Origin: a virus
Length of the DNA: 42,972 nucleotides
IMG/VR virus record: IMGVR_UViG_3300027730_000051
Coordinates: 1 to 42,972 of that record
Reading direction: 5' to 3' (one strand)
Made by a program: the position numbers and the translations under genes. Below, one piece after another: positions 15,196 through 23,749 of the stretch. The notes beneath the pieces were generated by a model. That model saw only the letters and a program-made list of their open reading frames with translations. It ran no database searches and was not told where the DNA came from. Positions within the stretch are counted from its first letter, which is position 1; each line of letters starts with the position of its first letter.

Positions 15196-16245
15196 CTAGT
15201 TTGCTGGATCAACAGGCTTTACAACCGGTGACTTAACAACTACCGGAGCAGATGCTACAGCAGCAGGAGCTACAGGTGTGGTTCGTGTGATGAACGATGG
15301 ATGGTCTTTGAACTCAGAAGTTGTGTTCTTCATGAATCGTGGAGTCATGTATTTATGGTCCTTTGTCAAAGGATCATTACCAATGATTTCACGGAACGCA
15401 GCCAACAAAGAACGAACATCAAAACCACCAAAACCTTTTGGTTCGATAGCTAGTCGTCGAGCAGCAGGACTTGGATTCTCTGGTAGAGGAACTACAACTT
15501 CAACCAAGTTGGACAACATAGCATCGACTTCGTCAACACTAAGTAGTTGAATAACAGGTCCGATGTCTGTGTACATGTACAAGTCATCTTCTCCTGGGGA
15601 AGGTTCTGTGTTGTATGCTCCACGCATCGCTGCACTAGCTACAATACGTTCAGCTAGAGTTGGTTCAGCAGATAAGCCTTGACCAATTCGAGCACCTAGA
15701 CTGAGTGTCCATACACCTGGGTCGTAAGTAGCTGCTGTATTGGCAACGGCTACTTGTATAGGCTGAATACGACAACCAGCACGAACACAAGCAGCAGGAC
15801 GTAGTTTGAACTGAGAACCAAGAGCACCACCTTGTGGACCTGCTTTGGTACGATCAAAGTTACGCATCTTACCTTTAACACCAACTGCACCAACAGTCGA
15901 GATTCGTTGAGTCAATGCAAGAATGTTACGGGCATAAGATTCGTAACGCATCGACTCAAGGTAACGCCAACCATCGTATTGTGTATCGAGGATCAATTCA
16001 CCAGAAACTTCTAGTTCTGGCATCGATTCCATATATTGTTTGTACTTGATGTCAGGATCACGAGAAGTGCGTTCGTTCTCAGATTCTGTTTCATTAATGT
16101 TCATGTCACCTGTTATGGCTTTGTTGAACACCCAAGTTGGGGTAGTACACTGACTACCGCCTGCGTAAGATGGATCATCTGCTGTATCATAGTACAGAGA
16201 CATCTCATTTCCGTTAGCTTCGCATTGTACAAGTTCTGTACCCAT
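15196..16245 (-). CDS. Probable major tail (tube) protein, 349 aa
   Basis: The gene has a strong AAGGA before its ATG, stands alone between a non-coding gap and a strong terminator, and precedes the tail chaperones. This is the position and expression pattern of the major tail protein. The N-terminus (CEANGNEMSLYYDTADDP, then VFNKAITGDMNIN) is acidic and beta-type. The region SGELILDTQYDGWRYLESMR fits a tube-protein core. The C-terminal ~30 residues are Ala/Val/Pro-rich (VAPAAVASAPVVV), probably an exposed tail. Assignment is by context; similarity to a known family is not certain. Confidence 0.55.
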   Translation of the reverse strand: MGTELVQCEANGNEMSLYYDTADDPSYAGGSQCTTPTWVFNKAITGDMNINETESENERTSRDPDIKYKQYMESMPELEVSGELILDTQYDGWRYLESMRYESYARNILALTQRISTVGAVGVKGKMRNFDRTKAGPQGGALGSQFKLRPAACVRAGCRIQPIQVAVANTAATYDPGVWTLSLGARIGQGLSAEPTLAERIVASAAMRGAYNTEPSPGEDDLYMYTDIGPVIQLLSVDEVDAMLSNLVEVVVPLPENPSPAARRLAIEPKGFGGFDVRSLLAAFREIIGNDPLTKDHKYMTPRFMKNTTSEFKDHPSFITRTTPVAPAAVASAPVVVKSPVVKPVDPAN

Positions 16246-16380
16246 AGTTAATTCCTTACTAAATTGTTAAAAACAAACAAACGGAAATAGATCATTTCCA
16301 GTGATACAACCTATCGCTCTGGTACGATTGTTGTTTGACGAACGTGGACGATTGTAACTATAGCAAATCTTCGATTTGTT

Positions 16381-16812
16381 TTAGTTAAATAGTCGAGCCA
16401 TTGTAGCTGAGAATCGTCTGTTGATTCTGTTGCCAGCTTGAAGTTGTTTCAGAGTTCTGTGCATGTACGATCGTTCAGGGTATCTCCAAATACCTGTTAG
16501 ACCGTAGAATGTACCACCGAACTCGTGAATGTGTGGAACAGGTTTATCGAAAAAGTTACTTGTAGGAAATTTAACTGGACCTATGATTGCTCCATTCCTA
16601 TAAATAGCTGCTTCAATAATGCGTAATCCTCCTCTCGTTTTTGCAAACGGAGGATTCCCTGGGGAGGAAGTTCTTTGGGATACTCTTAGTGTTCTTTTAC
16701 ATGCACCGGCAATGAATAGTGCTGTACTTTGTAAACCAGCTTTCTTTGCTTTGTCTTTTGTGTAGTCAAACTTCTGTAAGTAGAAGTATCCTTTGAATAG
16801 AAACTTGAACAC
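16381..16812 (-). CDS. HK97-gp10-like head-tail/tail completion protein
   Basis: The 143-aa product begins with GTG right after the previous stop. It has a basic helical N-terminus (DYTKDKAKKAGLQSTALFIAGA). Then follow LRVSQRTSSPGNPPFAKTRGGLR and HIHEFGGTF, with YPERSYMHRTLKQL near the end. The order SxPGxPP, HEFGG, ER-x-[YF]-M resembles the HK97 gp10-like proteins that join head and tail. The next two upstream genes fit the same connector module. Confidence 0.6.
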   Translation of the reverse strand: MFKFLFKGYFYLQKFDYTKDKAKKAGLQSTALFIAGACKRTLRVSQRTSSPGNPPFAKTRGGLRIIEAAIYRNGAIIGPVKFPTSNFFDKPVPHIHEFGGTFYGLTGIWRYPERSYMHRTLKQLQAGNRINRRFSATMARLFN

Positions 16813-16813
16813 A

Positions 16814-17305
16814 CTAGCACCTGATTGTGTCGTATTGGTAATCTGTTACACACATAAACACTCGTTCATTTAGTTTCAGATCAAGTGGTTCTTCTGCTTC
16901 TGCGTTGGTGAGTCTATAACCAAAGTTTGTTGTGATTATATGACGTTCAAGTTCTTCTCTTAGATTAAGAATCTTTTTTATCTCAGCCCAGGAAGAAACA
17001 TCCCCCTCAGCAATCTCTGTGAATGGTGTCACAATGATTGATGAAATGACTAAAGACTTAGAGAAGTGTCTGATTGGTTGACCACCACGATTGCCTGTTA
17101 TTACACTTAAGTCATACTTAGGAACAATAGGCATGATGAAGATTTTTCGTGTCTTGCACTTTATAACTTCATCTGGATCGAGTGTGTTAACTATTGGAAA
17201 GTCAACTGTATCACCAATCACTGTGTTGGGCTTAATTAGCCCCCATTTTTCTGAGGGAAGACCAACTAAGTAGTTCTTGATAGTTTCAGCTAAGTCAGCT
17301 AACAT
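16814..17305 (-). CDS. Tail terminator/connector-like protein, 163 aa
   Basis: No named domain is recognised. The sequence begins with a helix (MLADLAETIKNYLV), continues as beta strands (RKIFIMPIVPKYDLSVI, SLVISSIIVTPF) and ends with YDTIRC. This is the fold pattern of tail-terminator/minor capsid proteins found between the gp10-like gene and other connectors. It overlaps a 32-aa membrane peptide at its start. The role is inferred from order: DUF2190, 113 aa, 32 aa, this gene, gp10-like, tail tube. Confidence 0.5.
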   Translation of the reverse strand: MLADLAETIKNYLVGLPSEKWGLIKPNTVIGDTVDFPIVNTLDPDEVIKCKTRKIFIMPIVPKYDLSVITGNRGGQPIRHFSKSLVISSIIVTPFTEIAEGDVSSWAEIKKILNLREELERHIITTNFGYRLTNAEAEEPLDLKLNERVFMCVTDYQYDTIRC

Positions 17306-17393
17306 AATAACCTATTCCAAAACCAATAAAGAATACGATAGTAAGTACAATGATTGTTAAGTAGTAGATTGGTTTGTCGATTTTAACTAACAT
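17295..17393 (-). CDS. Putative 32-aa single-pass membrane peptide
   Basis: A frame of 33 codons starts MLVKIDKPIYYL and is hydrophobic to its end (IIVLTIVFFIGFGIGYYVS). It bridges the gap between 17387 and 17305, overlapping both neighbours by a few bases, as expected in this tightly packed operon. The ribosome-binding site is poor. If made, it would be a single transmembrane helix of unknown role. Confidence 0.38.
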   Translation of the reverse strand: MLVKIDKPIYYLTIIVLTIVFFIGFGIGYYVS

Positions 17394-17728
17394 TCTAGTA
17401 ACTTACAGGTGATTAGTGTTCGGTAGTTGTACTGTTCTTCTGGTGACCGGATTCCTTCGTTGTCTATTACAACTTCGAAGGTTCGTTTACCTTGAATGAT
17501 TTTTGTACCACGAATAATCTGTACTTGTTTTTCTTCTAACTGTTTGGTTGGAATTAAAACTTTGTACTTGTTTGAAGTGATTTTAACACCAGAACTATTA
17601 AACACGGGAGCGGCAGCCACAAGTGTACCTCGAACTTTAATCTTCGAAGTACCTATGTACAAATCTTCATCAGTGTGGTTTTCCATCTTTTTGTTTAGAT
17701 GTACTATTGCTGCTTCTAGTCTGTTCAT
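17387..17728 (-). CDS. Head-tail connector-region protein, 113 aa
   Basis: The protein is a mix of helix (MNRLEAAIVHLNKKMEN) and beta strands (GTSKIKVRGTLVAAAPVF, KYKVLIPTKQL, RTFEVVIDN). No family is recognised. It follows the decoration-protein gene and the tRNA-like island, and opens the connector cluster. A head-completion role is inferred from position only. Confidence 0.5.
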   Translation of the reverse strand: MNRLEAAIVHLNKKMENHTDEDLYIGTSKIKVRGTLVAAAPVFNSSGVKITSNKYKVLIPTKQLEEKQVQIIRGTKIIQGKRTFEVVIDNEGIRSPEEQYNYRTLITCKLLEC

Positions 17729-17747
17729 AGTAGTTCTTGTGTAAGAG

Positions 17748-17841
17748 GTTAGTGTAGGATTTACACCTACAGGAATTCTGTGTCTAGTTAGAACACAATT
17801 TACCTATCTATAGATTATAGACTGAACTAATGTTCCTAACC
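17748..17841 (-). other. Possible degenerate tRNA-like sequence
   Basis: On the minus strand GGTTAG pairs with CTAACC at the two ends. Near the 3' end GTAGG-TGTAAAT-CCTAC forms a 5-bp/7-base arm at the T-arm position, and GTGTT-CTAACTA-GACAC forms a 5-bp/7-base arm that would read AAC as anticodon. The D-arm region is about twice the normal length (38 bases) and the T-loop is atypical. It lies in the same gene-free gap (17729-18147) as the 18001-18078 element. The remainder of that gap shows only short hairpins. Confidence 0.3.
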
Positions 17842-18000
17842 GAAAAGATTATGTCGGAATTGCACTAACAACTTCATCTATCGCGTTAACAGGTAGACTC
17901 ATCAGAGAGTATTTATTATTACGATTATGAACTAATCTTCGGTGGTTGAAGAACCTAACCGTTAAGTGCACCAAGCTTAAAGTTAGTCTCAGAAGGCAGT

Positions 18001-18078
18001 CTGCTTGAAGGGAGTTGAACCCTCATCTACTGAGATAGGATTAGCTAGTCAGTTGCTTTACCGTTAAGCTACAAGCAT
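18001..18078 (-). tRNA. tRNA-like element with oversized anticodon loop
   Basis: Read on the minus strand: the acceptor ends ATGCTTG/CAAGCAG pair at six of seven positions. TA occupies positions 8-9, the D-arm is GCTT-AACGGTA-AAGC, and the T-arm is GAGGG-TTCAACT-CCCTT with a standard T-loop. Between them ACTGA pairs perfectly with TCAGT, the normal anticodon stem, but the loop is 15 bases instead of seven, so no anticodon can be read with confidence. Explanations are an 8-base insertion, a degenerate tRNA, or an alternative class II fold with ATCT-CAGT-AGAT as variable arm. CCA is not encoded. Confidence 0.5.
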
Positions 18079-18147
18079 AGTCAGATCAAGTCTAACAGGT
18101 AACATTTAGTAGTGTGCCATAGGCAGAATGAATTTATTAGTTGAGAA

Positions 18148-18654
18148 CTAATTAAAGGCAGGTACAGTACCAATCGCAACGGCTGCGGCTTCTTGGTTAA
18201 CAACTCGAACATACATGTCACCAGCAGCAGCACAGATTGACTTGTTTGAACCGTCAACACGAGCAGGGATACGACCGTCAGTTGATGCACGACCAAGCAA
18301 GAAACCGTTTGTTGGAACAGTACGAACCGCACCACCAACACCGGCAACAACTGTAGTTACGTCATAAGACCACCACACTTGATCGTTGGCAAGGATGTTT
18401 GCAGCAAGAGCCGGATCAACACGGAAGTCAGCAACCCAGTCAAGGATAACTTCACCGGTTTCGTTTGGAAGAATAACAGCAGCACAAAGACCAATACGAT
18501 CACCGATCAAGACCGGTTCTCCCTGGAGGAGAGTGCTACCTGTCTTGTTGTAGTAACGTACTTGTAGCTCACCTGCGTGTCGGATTACAGCTGGTGGGCT
18601 GTAGCTTTCCAACATTTGAGGTTGTGCATTTCGAATGGGAGTTGACACTGGCAT
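18148..18654 (-). CDS. DUF2190-like capsid decoration protein
   Basis: The 168-aa protein follows the capsid gene, as DUF2190 proteins do. It matches that family's look: an open N-terminus, then YYNKTGSTLLQGEPVLIGDRIGL, a repeating VxL.xGEpV strand pattern and GEVILDWVADFRV. It ends with an Ala/Val-rich strand (QEAAAVAIGTVPAFN). Such proteins trimerise on the capsid surface. AAGGA precedes the ATG. A TCCCTGGAGG variant of the window-wide motif lies inside at 18521. Confidence 0.65.
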   Translation of the reverse strand: MPVSTPIRNAQPQMLESYSPPAVIRHAGELQVRYYNKTGSTLLQGEPVLIGDRIGLCAAVILPNETGEVILDWVADFRVDPALAANILANDQVWWSYDVTTVVAGVGGAVRTVPTNGFLLGRASTDGRIPARVDGSNKSICAAAGDMYVRVVNQEAAAVAIGTVPAFN

Positions 18655-18683
18655 AGAACAGATTCCTTATGGAAGGTTGTGTT

Positions 18684-19118
18684 TTAGAAAGGTTTTAGCT
18701 TAACTGTTTGACCAGCTAGCTTGTGAGTACTGTCAGTAAGAAATGAAATGTTTCCATTTCTTATAAAACTATGACAAACACCATTGTGCACTAATTGGTT
18801 GTCTATATAGTTTGGTAGGTGAGTAACAAGTAGGCTAGGAGAAACCGTCGGAGAATCCATGTTACCATCGAAACTCCAACGGTCATTCCAACCATGACAA
18901 CAGTTGCATCCAGGACAGAAGATTAAATACTTTGCACTATTCTGTCCTGGATTGGCTACTGTGTGAACTACTCTCTTTACGTCTTGTAAAGATAAATCTT
19001 TACTAGATTCCAAGCTGCTGTTATCGCAACGAATCGAAGATGAATCTCCGATACATTTTGATGAGTTATGCTCGGTATCGACCGATTGCGAGTCGTTCTC
19101 GTTCGTTGATTTCAACAT
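18684..19118 (-). CDS. DUF6527-like protein, 144 aa
   Basis: The C-terminal half carries the features I know from DUF6527 proteins: CPGCNCCHGW, WSFDGNMDSPTVSPSLLV, CHSFIRNGNISFL and THKLAGQTVKL. The Cys/His spacing suggests a zinc site. The family is common in phages, and its function is not established. The ATG at 19118 overlaps the capsid gene by 53 bases in another frame and has only a weak GAGG upstream. The N-terminal 40 residues are Ser/Asn-rich and may not all be translated. Confidence 0.65.
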   Translation of the reverse strand: MLKSTNENDSQSVDTEHNSSKCIGDSSSIRCDNSSLESSKDLSLQDVKRVVHTVANPGQNSAKYLIFCPGCNCCHGWNDRWSFDGNMDSPTVSPSLLVTHLPNYIDNQLVHNGVCHSFIRNGNISFLTDSTHKLAGQTVKLKPF

Positions 19119-21354
19119 CCCAATAACCTCGTACTCCGAAGCCGAGCATGTTTTCAGGAAGTTCAACTGTTTCAACAGTCGGACGTTTCTGACCACGCAA
19201 GTAAGTAATGCTGTAAGGGCTGAATTGCTTAGCCTTAGGCCATAGCATCCAAGTACCGGAGCTAACAAACGGACCTGCACCAAACAAGCTGGTGTTAGCC
19301 ATTTGATTGAACTTTTCCAAGTCCATCTTGTTGAACCAGTAGTTCTTGTCACCGGTCTTGGTGTTAGCTGTAGTATCGTTAACAATACGATCTTGCTTGA
19401 TGATGTCCCAAGCAGTTTCTTCGAGTTCGATTGAAGTCAAAAGAATCCATCGATCTTCGATCAATTGAACAAGGTTCTTGCCTCGGTCTTCGTTGTATGT
19501 TCGAAGATCGTTGTAGGCTGTGCTCAAGTTTGCTCGGGTAAGAGCAAAGCTAGTACGGCTGTTGTCTGTGTTAACCCAGAAGGTGCTGGCAGCAGAAGCT
19601 TGTACAAGCATCTTGAAACCAAGCTTGATGTCAGGCACAACCATTGCACCTTCAACCATAGCCATCAACAGTTCAGAGATAACGTCGAGTTCATCATTGA
19701 TGACAACTTCCCGTGGGAAGATAGCCAACTGACCGACAGTATCGAGAACGGTTGTATAAGCTTTTTCAGTACCAAACTGAGTCATTGGAAGCTTACCTCC
19801 ATTGGCCTTAAGCTGTTCCCAAATTTCTCCCCCACCTGGACGGATACGTTGAGTAGGCTTGAAGTTTTGGTTAGATTCTTCCTTGAGGAATCGAGTAGCA
19901 AACGGTGGTTGTAGTGCCCATCGTTCTTCAAGTTTGAACTCGCTAACACGCTTGAACATGTTAGGCATATCGATTGCACTTACCGAGGTATTTTTGATAC
20001 CGATCAAGCTTCGTCGATTGCTGTTCTTGATTTCGTCCATCATGTACTCAACGTCGGAGAAACCGGTGAATCGTTTCTGTCCTTCGTTGTTGTTGGCGAT
20101 GTTGACCATCGACTCGATAAAACTCCAACGTACTTGGGAGTTAGCATTATCGATCAGTTTACGATCATAACCTTTCTTCTCCAAAGTTTCTGGGGTAACA
20201 CCGAACGATAGTGCGAAGTTGATTTCGATGTTCTGTGTAGCAGAGCTAGCAGTCGAACTATCTTTCATTGCAGGAACTTTAGCAAGACCGTTTTCCCATC
20301 GATGAAGCTTGATAGCTTGTTCGATTTCGTCAGTGGTCTTACCTTGTGCCAAACCATTCTCGATGATGTCCATGTTTTCACTGTAGATAGACATCAACTT
20401 GCTCAACTTGAACTGTTCCAACAAAGCATTGCCTCGTGGAATAGACAGTTGTTGTTGACCAGGATTCGGTGCAACTGGCGGCGTTGGTTGTTGAATCGGA
20501 GGAACTACCGGTGGAGTTGAATTCTGCAAAGGTGCAGGAGTTGAACCCAAAGGCAAACCAGAAGGACTTACTGGTGGGTTAGCATTCTGTAGAGGAGCAG
20601 GACTTCCTACAGGCGGAGTACCTCCTTCTCCTGGGGGAGTACTGTTGTTGATTCTTGTGGCACTGTTCTTTAGCATAATTGCTGCTGCTCCATTGAGTAA
20701 AGTAAAAGAAGTTGAGTTGTCCCTACCTGACATTGTTATGGTCATTTCTTCCATAAACGATCGATTACAAATGTAGCAGGGACCTACTACATTTCTACCA
20801 TTGACGAGACGTGTCTGTCCTTTTGCAAGGAATTCAATGTCTTCATCATTTTCTACACGCAGACCCATGCTGGCTTGGAATGGGAACCCATTGTCTAGTG
20901 CTTCGATAACCTTTGAACGAGCTTCACTGGGAAAGGAAGGAACTCCTTCACCTGATAGCTGTGTGGTTGTTTTTGTTACTGTGGTTGTATGACCAAGCGG
21001 TGTCCAGTGTTCGTAAAGAATAGGTACTTTGCTAAGGTAGGTAATACCGGCAATGTTGTAGTACATGTCGTACTGCATACCGTAGTCTCGAAGCTTGACA
21101 GGACCACCGTTGTATCCTTCAAAAGCTAAGAGTCGTTCTTCACCATTCTTTTTACCTGTAGCAGTAGTTGATAGATTGAAGATTGCACCATCAGTAGATG
21201 GTTTGAAGTTCATCAATTCATCAACGGTTGGTTCCTGAACTGAGTTATTGATAAGATACTTACCAGGAACACCAAGTGGTTTAGCTGCATTTTGTTTCAC
21301 AGCTTGTTCGAAGTTAGCAAACTTGTTTGTTGGTTTACTGTTTTTTAACGTCAT
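19066..21354 (-). CDS. Prohead protease-linker-major capsid fusion, 762 aa
   Basis: A single frame encodes three parts. Residues ~1-230 look like a prohead serine protease: a Leu/Tyr-rich strand leads to YEHWTPLGHT (H116/H122), and FPFQASMGL (S162) is the probable nucleophile site. Residues ~238-300 are Pro-rich with a repeated PAPLQN-x-x-PPV unit. Residues ~365-762 are the capsid: helix QVRWSFIESMVNIANN, then DVEYMMDEI, FKLEERWALQPPFATRFL and YLRGQKRPTVETVELPENMLGFGVRGYWD. Self-cleavage would release protease/scaffold from capsid. It overlaps the portal stop by 20 bases. Confidence 0.75.
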   Translation of the reverse strand: MTLKNSKPTNKFANFEQAVKQNAAKPLGVPGKYLINNSVQEPTVDELMNFKPSTDGAIFNLSTTATGKKNGEERLLAFEGYNGGPVKLRDYGMQYDMYYNIAGITYLSKVPILYEHWTPLGHTTTVTKTTTQLSGEGVPSFPSEARSKVIEALDNGFPFQASMGLRVENDEDIEFLAKGQTRLVNGRNVVGPCYICNRSFMEEMTITMSGRDNSTSFTLLNGAAAIMLKNSATRINNSTPPGEGGTPPVGSPAPLQNANPPVSPSGLPLGSTPAPLQNSTPPVVPPIQQPTPPVAPNPGQQQLSIPRGNALLEQFKLSKLMSIYSENMDIIENGLAQGKTTDEIEQAIKLHRWENGLAKVPAMKDSSTASSATQNIEINFALSFGVTPETLEKKGYDRKLIDNANSQVRWSFIESMVNIANNNEGQKRFTGFSDVEYMMDEIKNSNRRSLIGIKNTSVSAIDMPNMFKRVSEFKLEERWALQPPFATRFLKEESNQNFKPTQRIRPGGGEIWEQLKANGGKLPMTQFGTEKAYTTVLDTVGQLAIFPREVVINDELDVISELLMAMVEGAMVVPDIKLGFKMLVQASAASTFWVNTDNSRTSFALTRANLSTAYNDLRTYNEDRGKNLVQLIEDRWILLTSIELEETAWDIIKQDRIVNDTTANTKTGDKNYWFNKMDLEKFNQMANTSLFGAGPFVSSGTWMLWPKAKQFSPYSITYLRGQKRPTVETVELPENMLGFGVRGYWDVEINERERLAIGRYRA

Positions 21355-22747
21355 CAGACGACTCCTGTGGGTCTTGTACTTCGAGGTTACGAATTATTTG
21401 AAGAACACTAGGGCTACGATTAACTAGGTAGATATCTACAAGTTCTTCGTAAGTTTTACCTAGGGTTTGAGCTTCACGTTCAATTAACCTTCGAGGATTA
21501 ACACCTTCTTGGGTATGGTATTGAGTGAGCGTAGTTGCTCCACTGATTAGATCAGTAAACAAACTGTTTGACACCTTCTGTGGGTCAGGGTGTTTGAAAG
21601 GACTCTTAAACGACATTGAGTAAGAAAGTTGTTTCTTACGAATGAGTTGTTTAGTTGCTGGACTAAAGTAGTCGGGTACTAATGAGCCACCTTCTAACCA
21701 CAGCTTAACAATCTTAGAAATAACAGGCATGAAGTCTGTTCGTTCTAAGATTAAGTTTTCTTTCCAAGGACCAAGATCGACTTGACTGCTAGCCATGTTG
21801 TAAAGACTACTGTCACCAGTAGCTAAGTTAACCGGCATGTTAATCGATCTTGCTGATGAACCAATCATTAGTCGAAGGTTCTCAGATGTCTCTTGTGAAG
21901 TAATACTGTATGGTATTCCTTCCAGTTTTGTTCCAGGTGGTAGTGTAGGAATTGTTCCTGGTTCGAATGGGAATTTACCTTTTGGTAGGTTGATGTTGTT
22001 TGCTTGTACTGAGTCTTTACCCCAGATCAGTGGATCGAGTGTAACAGCTAGAGGAATAGCTGCTCTAAACTCTGCTGATCGAATGATACTGTCTAAGTAT
22101 CGTCTAACGCTAGGTAAAACGCAAAAAGCACTACTGCACTCAGGAATACCAGCAAGGCGTAGTTCATCTTTCTTTTTCCACCACATAATGATGTCATCGA
22201 TGTCGTATTCTTCACCTGTGTCTAGGTAAATCTTAATTGGTTCCCAGTTCTCGTCATATTCGATTCCTTCGAATATCCGATCTTCGATCGTTCCTCCTGG
22301 GGGATTGGCTAGCTTTTCTGACGGTACAACCCGTAAACCTAGCTTAACATCGTTACCTGATCGTTTCTTATATGGAATCAGAATACAGATACCACTTCTG
22401 GCTGCTGCTCGTCTTGCTAGTCGAATCTCTGTACCGATTGAATTGTCGTTACAGAACTCCATCCATTTATCTTCAATGTTAGAGTTAACTTCTGGAACTG
22501 CTGTTTGACCAACCATAATTGGACAAGGTCCAATGATATGGTTAGATAAAGTGTTTAACATCCCGTGATAGTGTGATCCTTCGATGTCTAACTCCAGTGA
22601 AGTTAGGTATAGAATCTTTCTAGCTAGAGGATGTCTAACTAGAAGATTCATTGCCTGCCTAGGAATTTCATTTGCAGGCACATTTCTATAGCCGCTATTC
22701 TGGTAGAATAGACTAGCTAGTTTTTTAAGTGGTGCAAATAAATCCAT
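21335..22747 (-). CDS. Portal protein, lambda family
   Basis: The 470-aa protein forms the dodecameric ring at the capsid vertex through which DNA enters and leaves. Supporting features are the N-terminal LVRHPLARKILYLTSLELDIEGSHYHGMLNTLSNHIIGPCP region, WKKKDELRLAGIPECSSAFCVLPSVRRYLDSI and MASSQVDLGPW, all typical of the lambda-type portal. Position next to the protease/capsid gene agrees. The ribosome-binding site is weak. A CCTGGGG site at 22297 falls in PPGG codons. Confidence 0.85.
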   Translation of the reverse strand: MDLFAPLKKLASLFYQNSGYRNVPANEIPRQAMNLLVRHPLARKILYLTSLELDIEGSHYHGMLNTLSNHIIGPCPIMVGQTAVPEVNSNIEDKWMEFCNDNSIGTEIRLARRAAARSGICILIPYKKRSGNDVKLGLRVVPSEKLANPPGGTIEDRIFEGIEYDENWEPIKIYLDTGEEYDIDDIIMWWKKKDELRLAGIPECSSAFCVLPSVRRYLDSIIRSAEFRAAIPLAVTLDPLIWGKDSVQANNINLPKGKFPFEPGTIPTLPPGTKLEGIPYSITSQETSENLRLMIGSSARSINMPVNLATGDSSLYNMASSQVDLGPWKENLILERTDFMPVISKIVKLWLEGGSLVPDYFSPATKQLIRKKQLSYSMSFKSPFKHPDPQKVSNSLFTDLISGATTLTQYHTQEGVNPRRLIEREAQTLGKTYEELVDIYLVNRSPSVLQIIRNLEVQDPQESSDDVKKQ

Positions 22748-22776
22748 AGTAAGTGTCTAGGTAAAAGAACAGAAGA

Positions 22777-22847
22777 TAAAAACTTGGTTGAGTACCAACG
22801 CGTTAGGTAAGGTAAGCTATAGTTTAGAAAGCTATAGTCAACCAAGT
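22777..22847 (-). terminator. Long-stem terminator after the 22851-23075 gene
   Basis: A perfect 10-bp inverted repeat (ACTTGGTTGA 22782-22791, TCAACCAAGT 22838-22847) is followed on the minus strand by TTTTTATC. The 46-base loop contains a 10-base direct repeat, AAGCTATAGT at 22814 and 22829. It lies four bases past the upstream stop and before the portal gene, so it may limit read-through into the head genes. Confidence 0.6.
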
Positions 22848-22850
22848 GTG

Positions 22851-23075
22851 TTAGCAATCACAATCGTTTGTAGGACACTTGTGTACACAATGGTATCCTA
22901 CAGGATGTGCAACAGACGCACCGAATGTATGAAACATCGGAGAGACTGATTTTGATTTCTCATTCAATCTTTCCAATGTGTTTAGATCGTGTTCTGTTGT
23001 TTTGATGTCTGGTGTTTCAATTGTCTTAGGACCAATTGTGTCTGCGATTGTTTTGATGTCGTCAGCTAAAGGCAT
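22851..23075 (-). CDS. Small protein with Cys/His C-terminus, 74 aa
   Basis: I do not recognise this protein. AAGGA precedes the ATG. The first 45 residues are charged and helical (MPLADDIKTIADTIG, LNTLERLNEKSK). The end (VGYHCVHKCPTNDCDC) has four Cys and two His residues and probably binds zinc. It is encoded just upstream of the portal, where lambdoid phages place a head-tail joining protein, but no similarity is seen. A terminator follows. Confidence 0.55.
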   Translation of the reverse strand: MPLADDIKTIADTIGPKTIETPDIKTTEHDLNTLERLNEKSKSVSPMFHTFGASVAHPVGYHCVHKCPTNDCDC

Positions 23076-23167
23076 GATTGTTCCTTAAAAGTTATGATAG
23101 TAAGAATAACACTACCGTATTACAAAGTAAATAGAACAACCACAATATCCAGAATATGAGTAGTTGT

Positions 23168-23749
23168 TTAGATTGCTGCATATTTCATGATTGCCGGACC
23201 GCTTACAATTAGTCCGTTGTCAGATTGTTTTCGAATCGACCAACGATAATTGCATGGTTGTGTTGTGTAAGTGATTGCTGGAACATTTACATTCAAAGCA
23301 TTAGTTGCTGAGTTTAGTCCAGTAACCGTTGCTAAGTTAGCACCTAAGTCATTCTCAAGAATAAACTTAAGGTTAACACCACCAAATGTTCCATCGATCA
23401 ATGTAAACAAAATTGTTTTTGGATCGGAGTTATACAGAACAAGTTCGTTGTCTTGTACTTCATCGTTATCGATGTTAACAAAAGCTTGAGGACAAAGAAC
23501 AACGGCATCAGGAGCAATTACTTCGCCTATCTGCTCAGCCCAATTTCCTGGGGGAGTTGATCCGATGAATAGTCCCCATTGTTTGGAGATTGTTTCATCG
23601 TAAGTTATTGTGTACAATCCTTTGTTTGGTGCAGAGGATTGAGCACAAAGAACTGTAGGACCAGCATCTGTGTCCCAAGTTGCTAAGTTGGGTCTTGGGT
23701 GAGCATAGATAACAAGGTCGATTTCTTCTGTAAATGTTTCAGTTATCAT
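23168..23749 (-). CDS. Virion/fibre-associated beta protein, 193 aa
   Basis: The start at 23749 is chosen because its ATG overlaps the previous stop (ATGA) and GGAAAG precedes it; the longer GTG-initiated frame lacks this. Two parts are visible. Residues 1-100 (EIDLVIYAHPRPNLATWD, GLYTITYDETISKQWGLFIGS, WAEQIGEVI) resemble a virion-associated domain common in these phages. Residues 105-193 (ILFTLIDGTFGGVNLKFILENDLG, YRWSIRKQSDNGLIVSG) resemble the BppU-type immunoglobulin-like N-domain. A baseplate or fibre role is inferred. Confidence 0.5.
   Translation of the reverse strand: MITETFTEEIDLVIYAHPRPNLATWDTDAGPTVLCAQSSAPNKGLYTITYDETISKQWGLFIGSTPPGNWAEQIGEVIAPDAVVLCPQAFVNIDNDEVQDNELVLYNSDPKTILFTLIDGTFGGVNLKFILENDLGANLATVTGLNSATNALNVNVPAITYTTQPCNYRWSIRKQSDNGLIVSGPAIMKYAAI

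Noticed and set aside
17748-18078. tmRNA-like gene, because tRNA halves seem incomplete
   Set aside because: The acceptor halves are only 78-94 bases apart and no tag-peptide frame lies between them.
18081-18350. 89-aa minus-strand frame overlapping the DUF2190-like gene
   Set aside because: Leu/Val-rich shadow frame in another register; the DUF2190-like gene is better supported.
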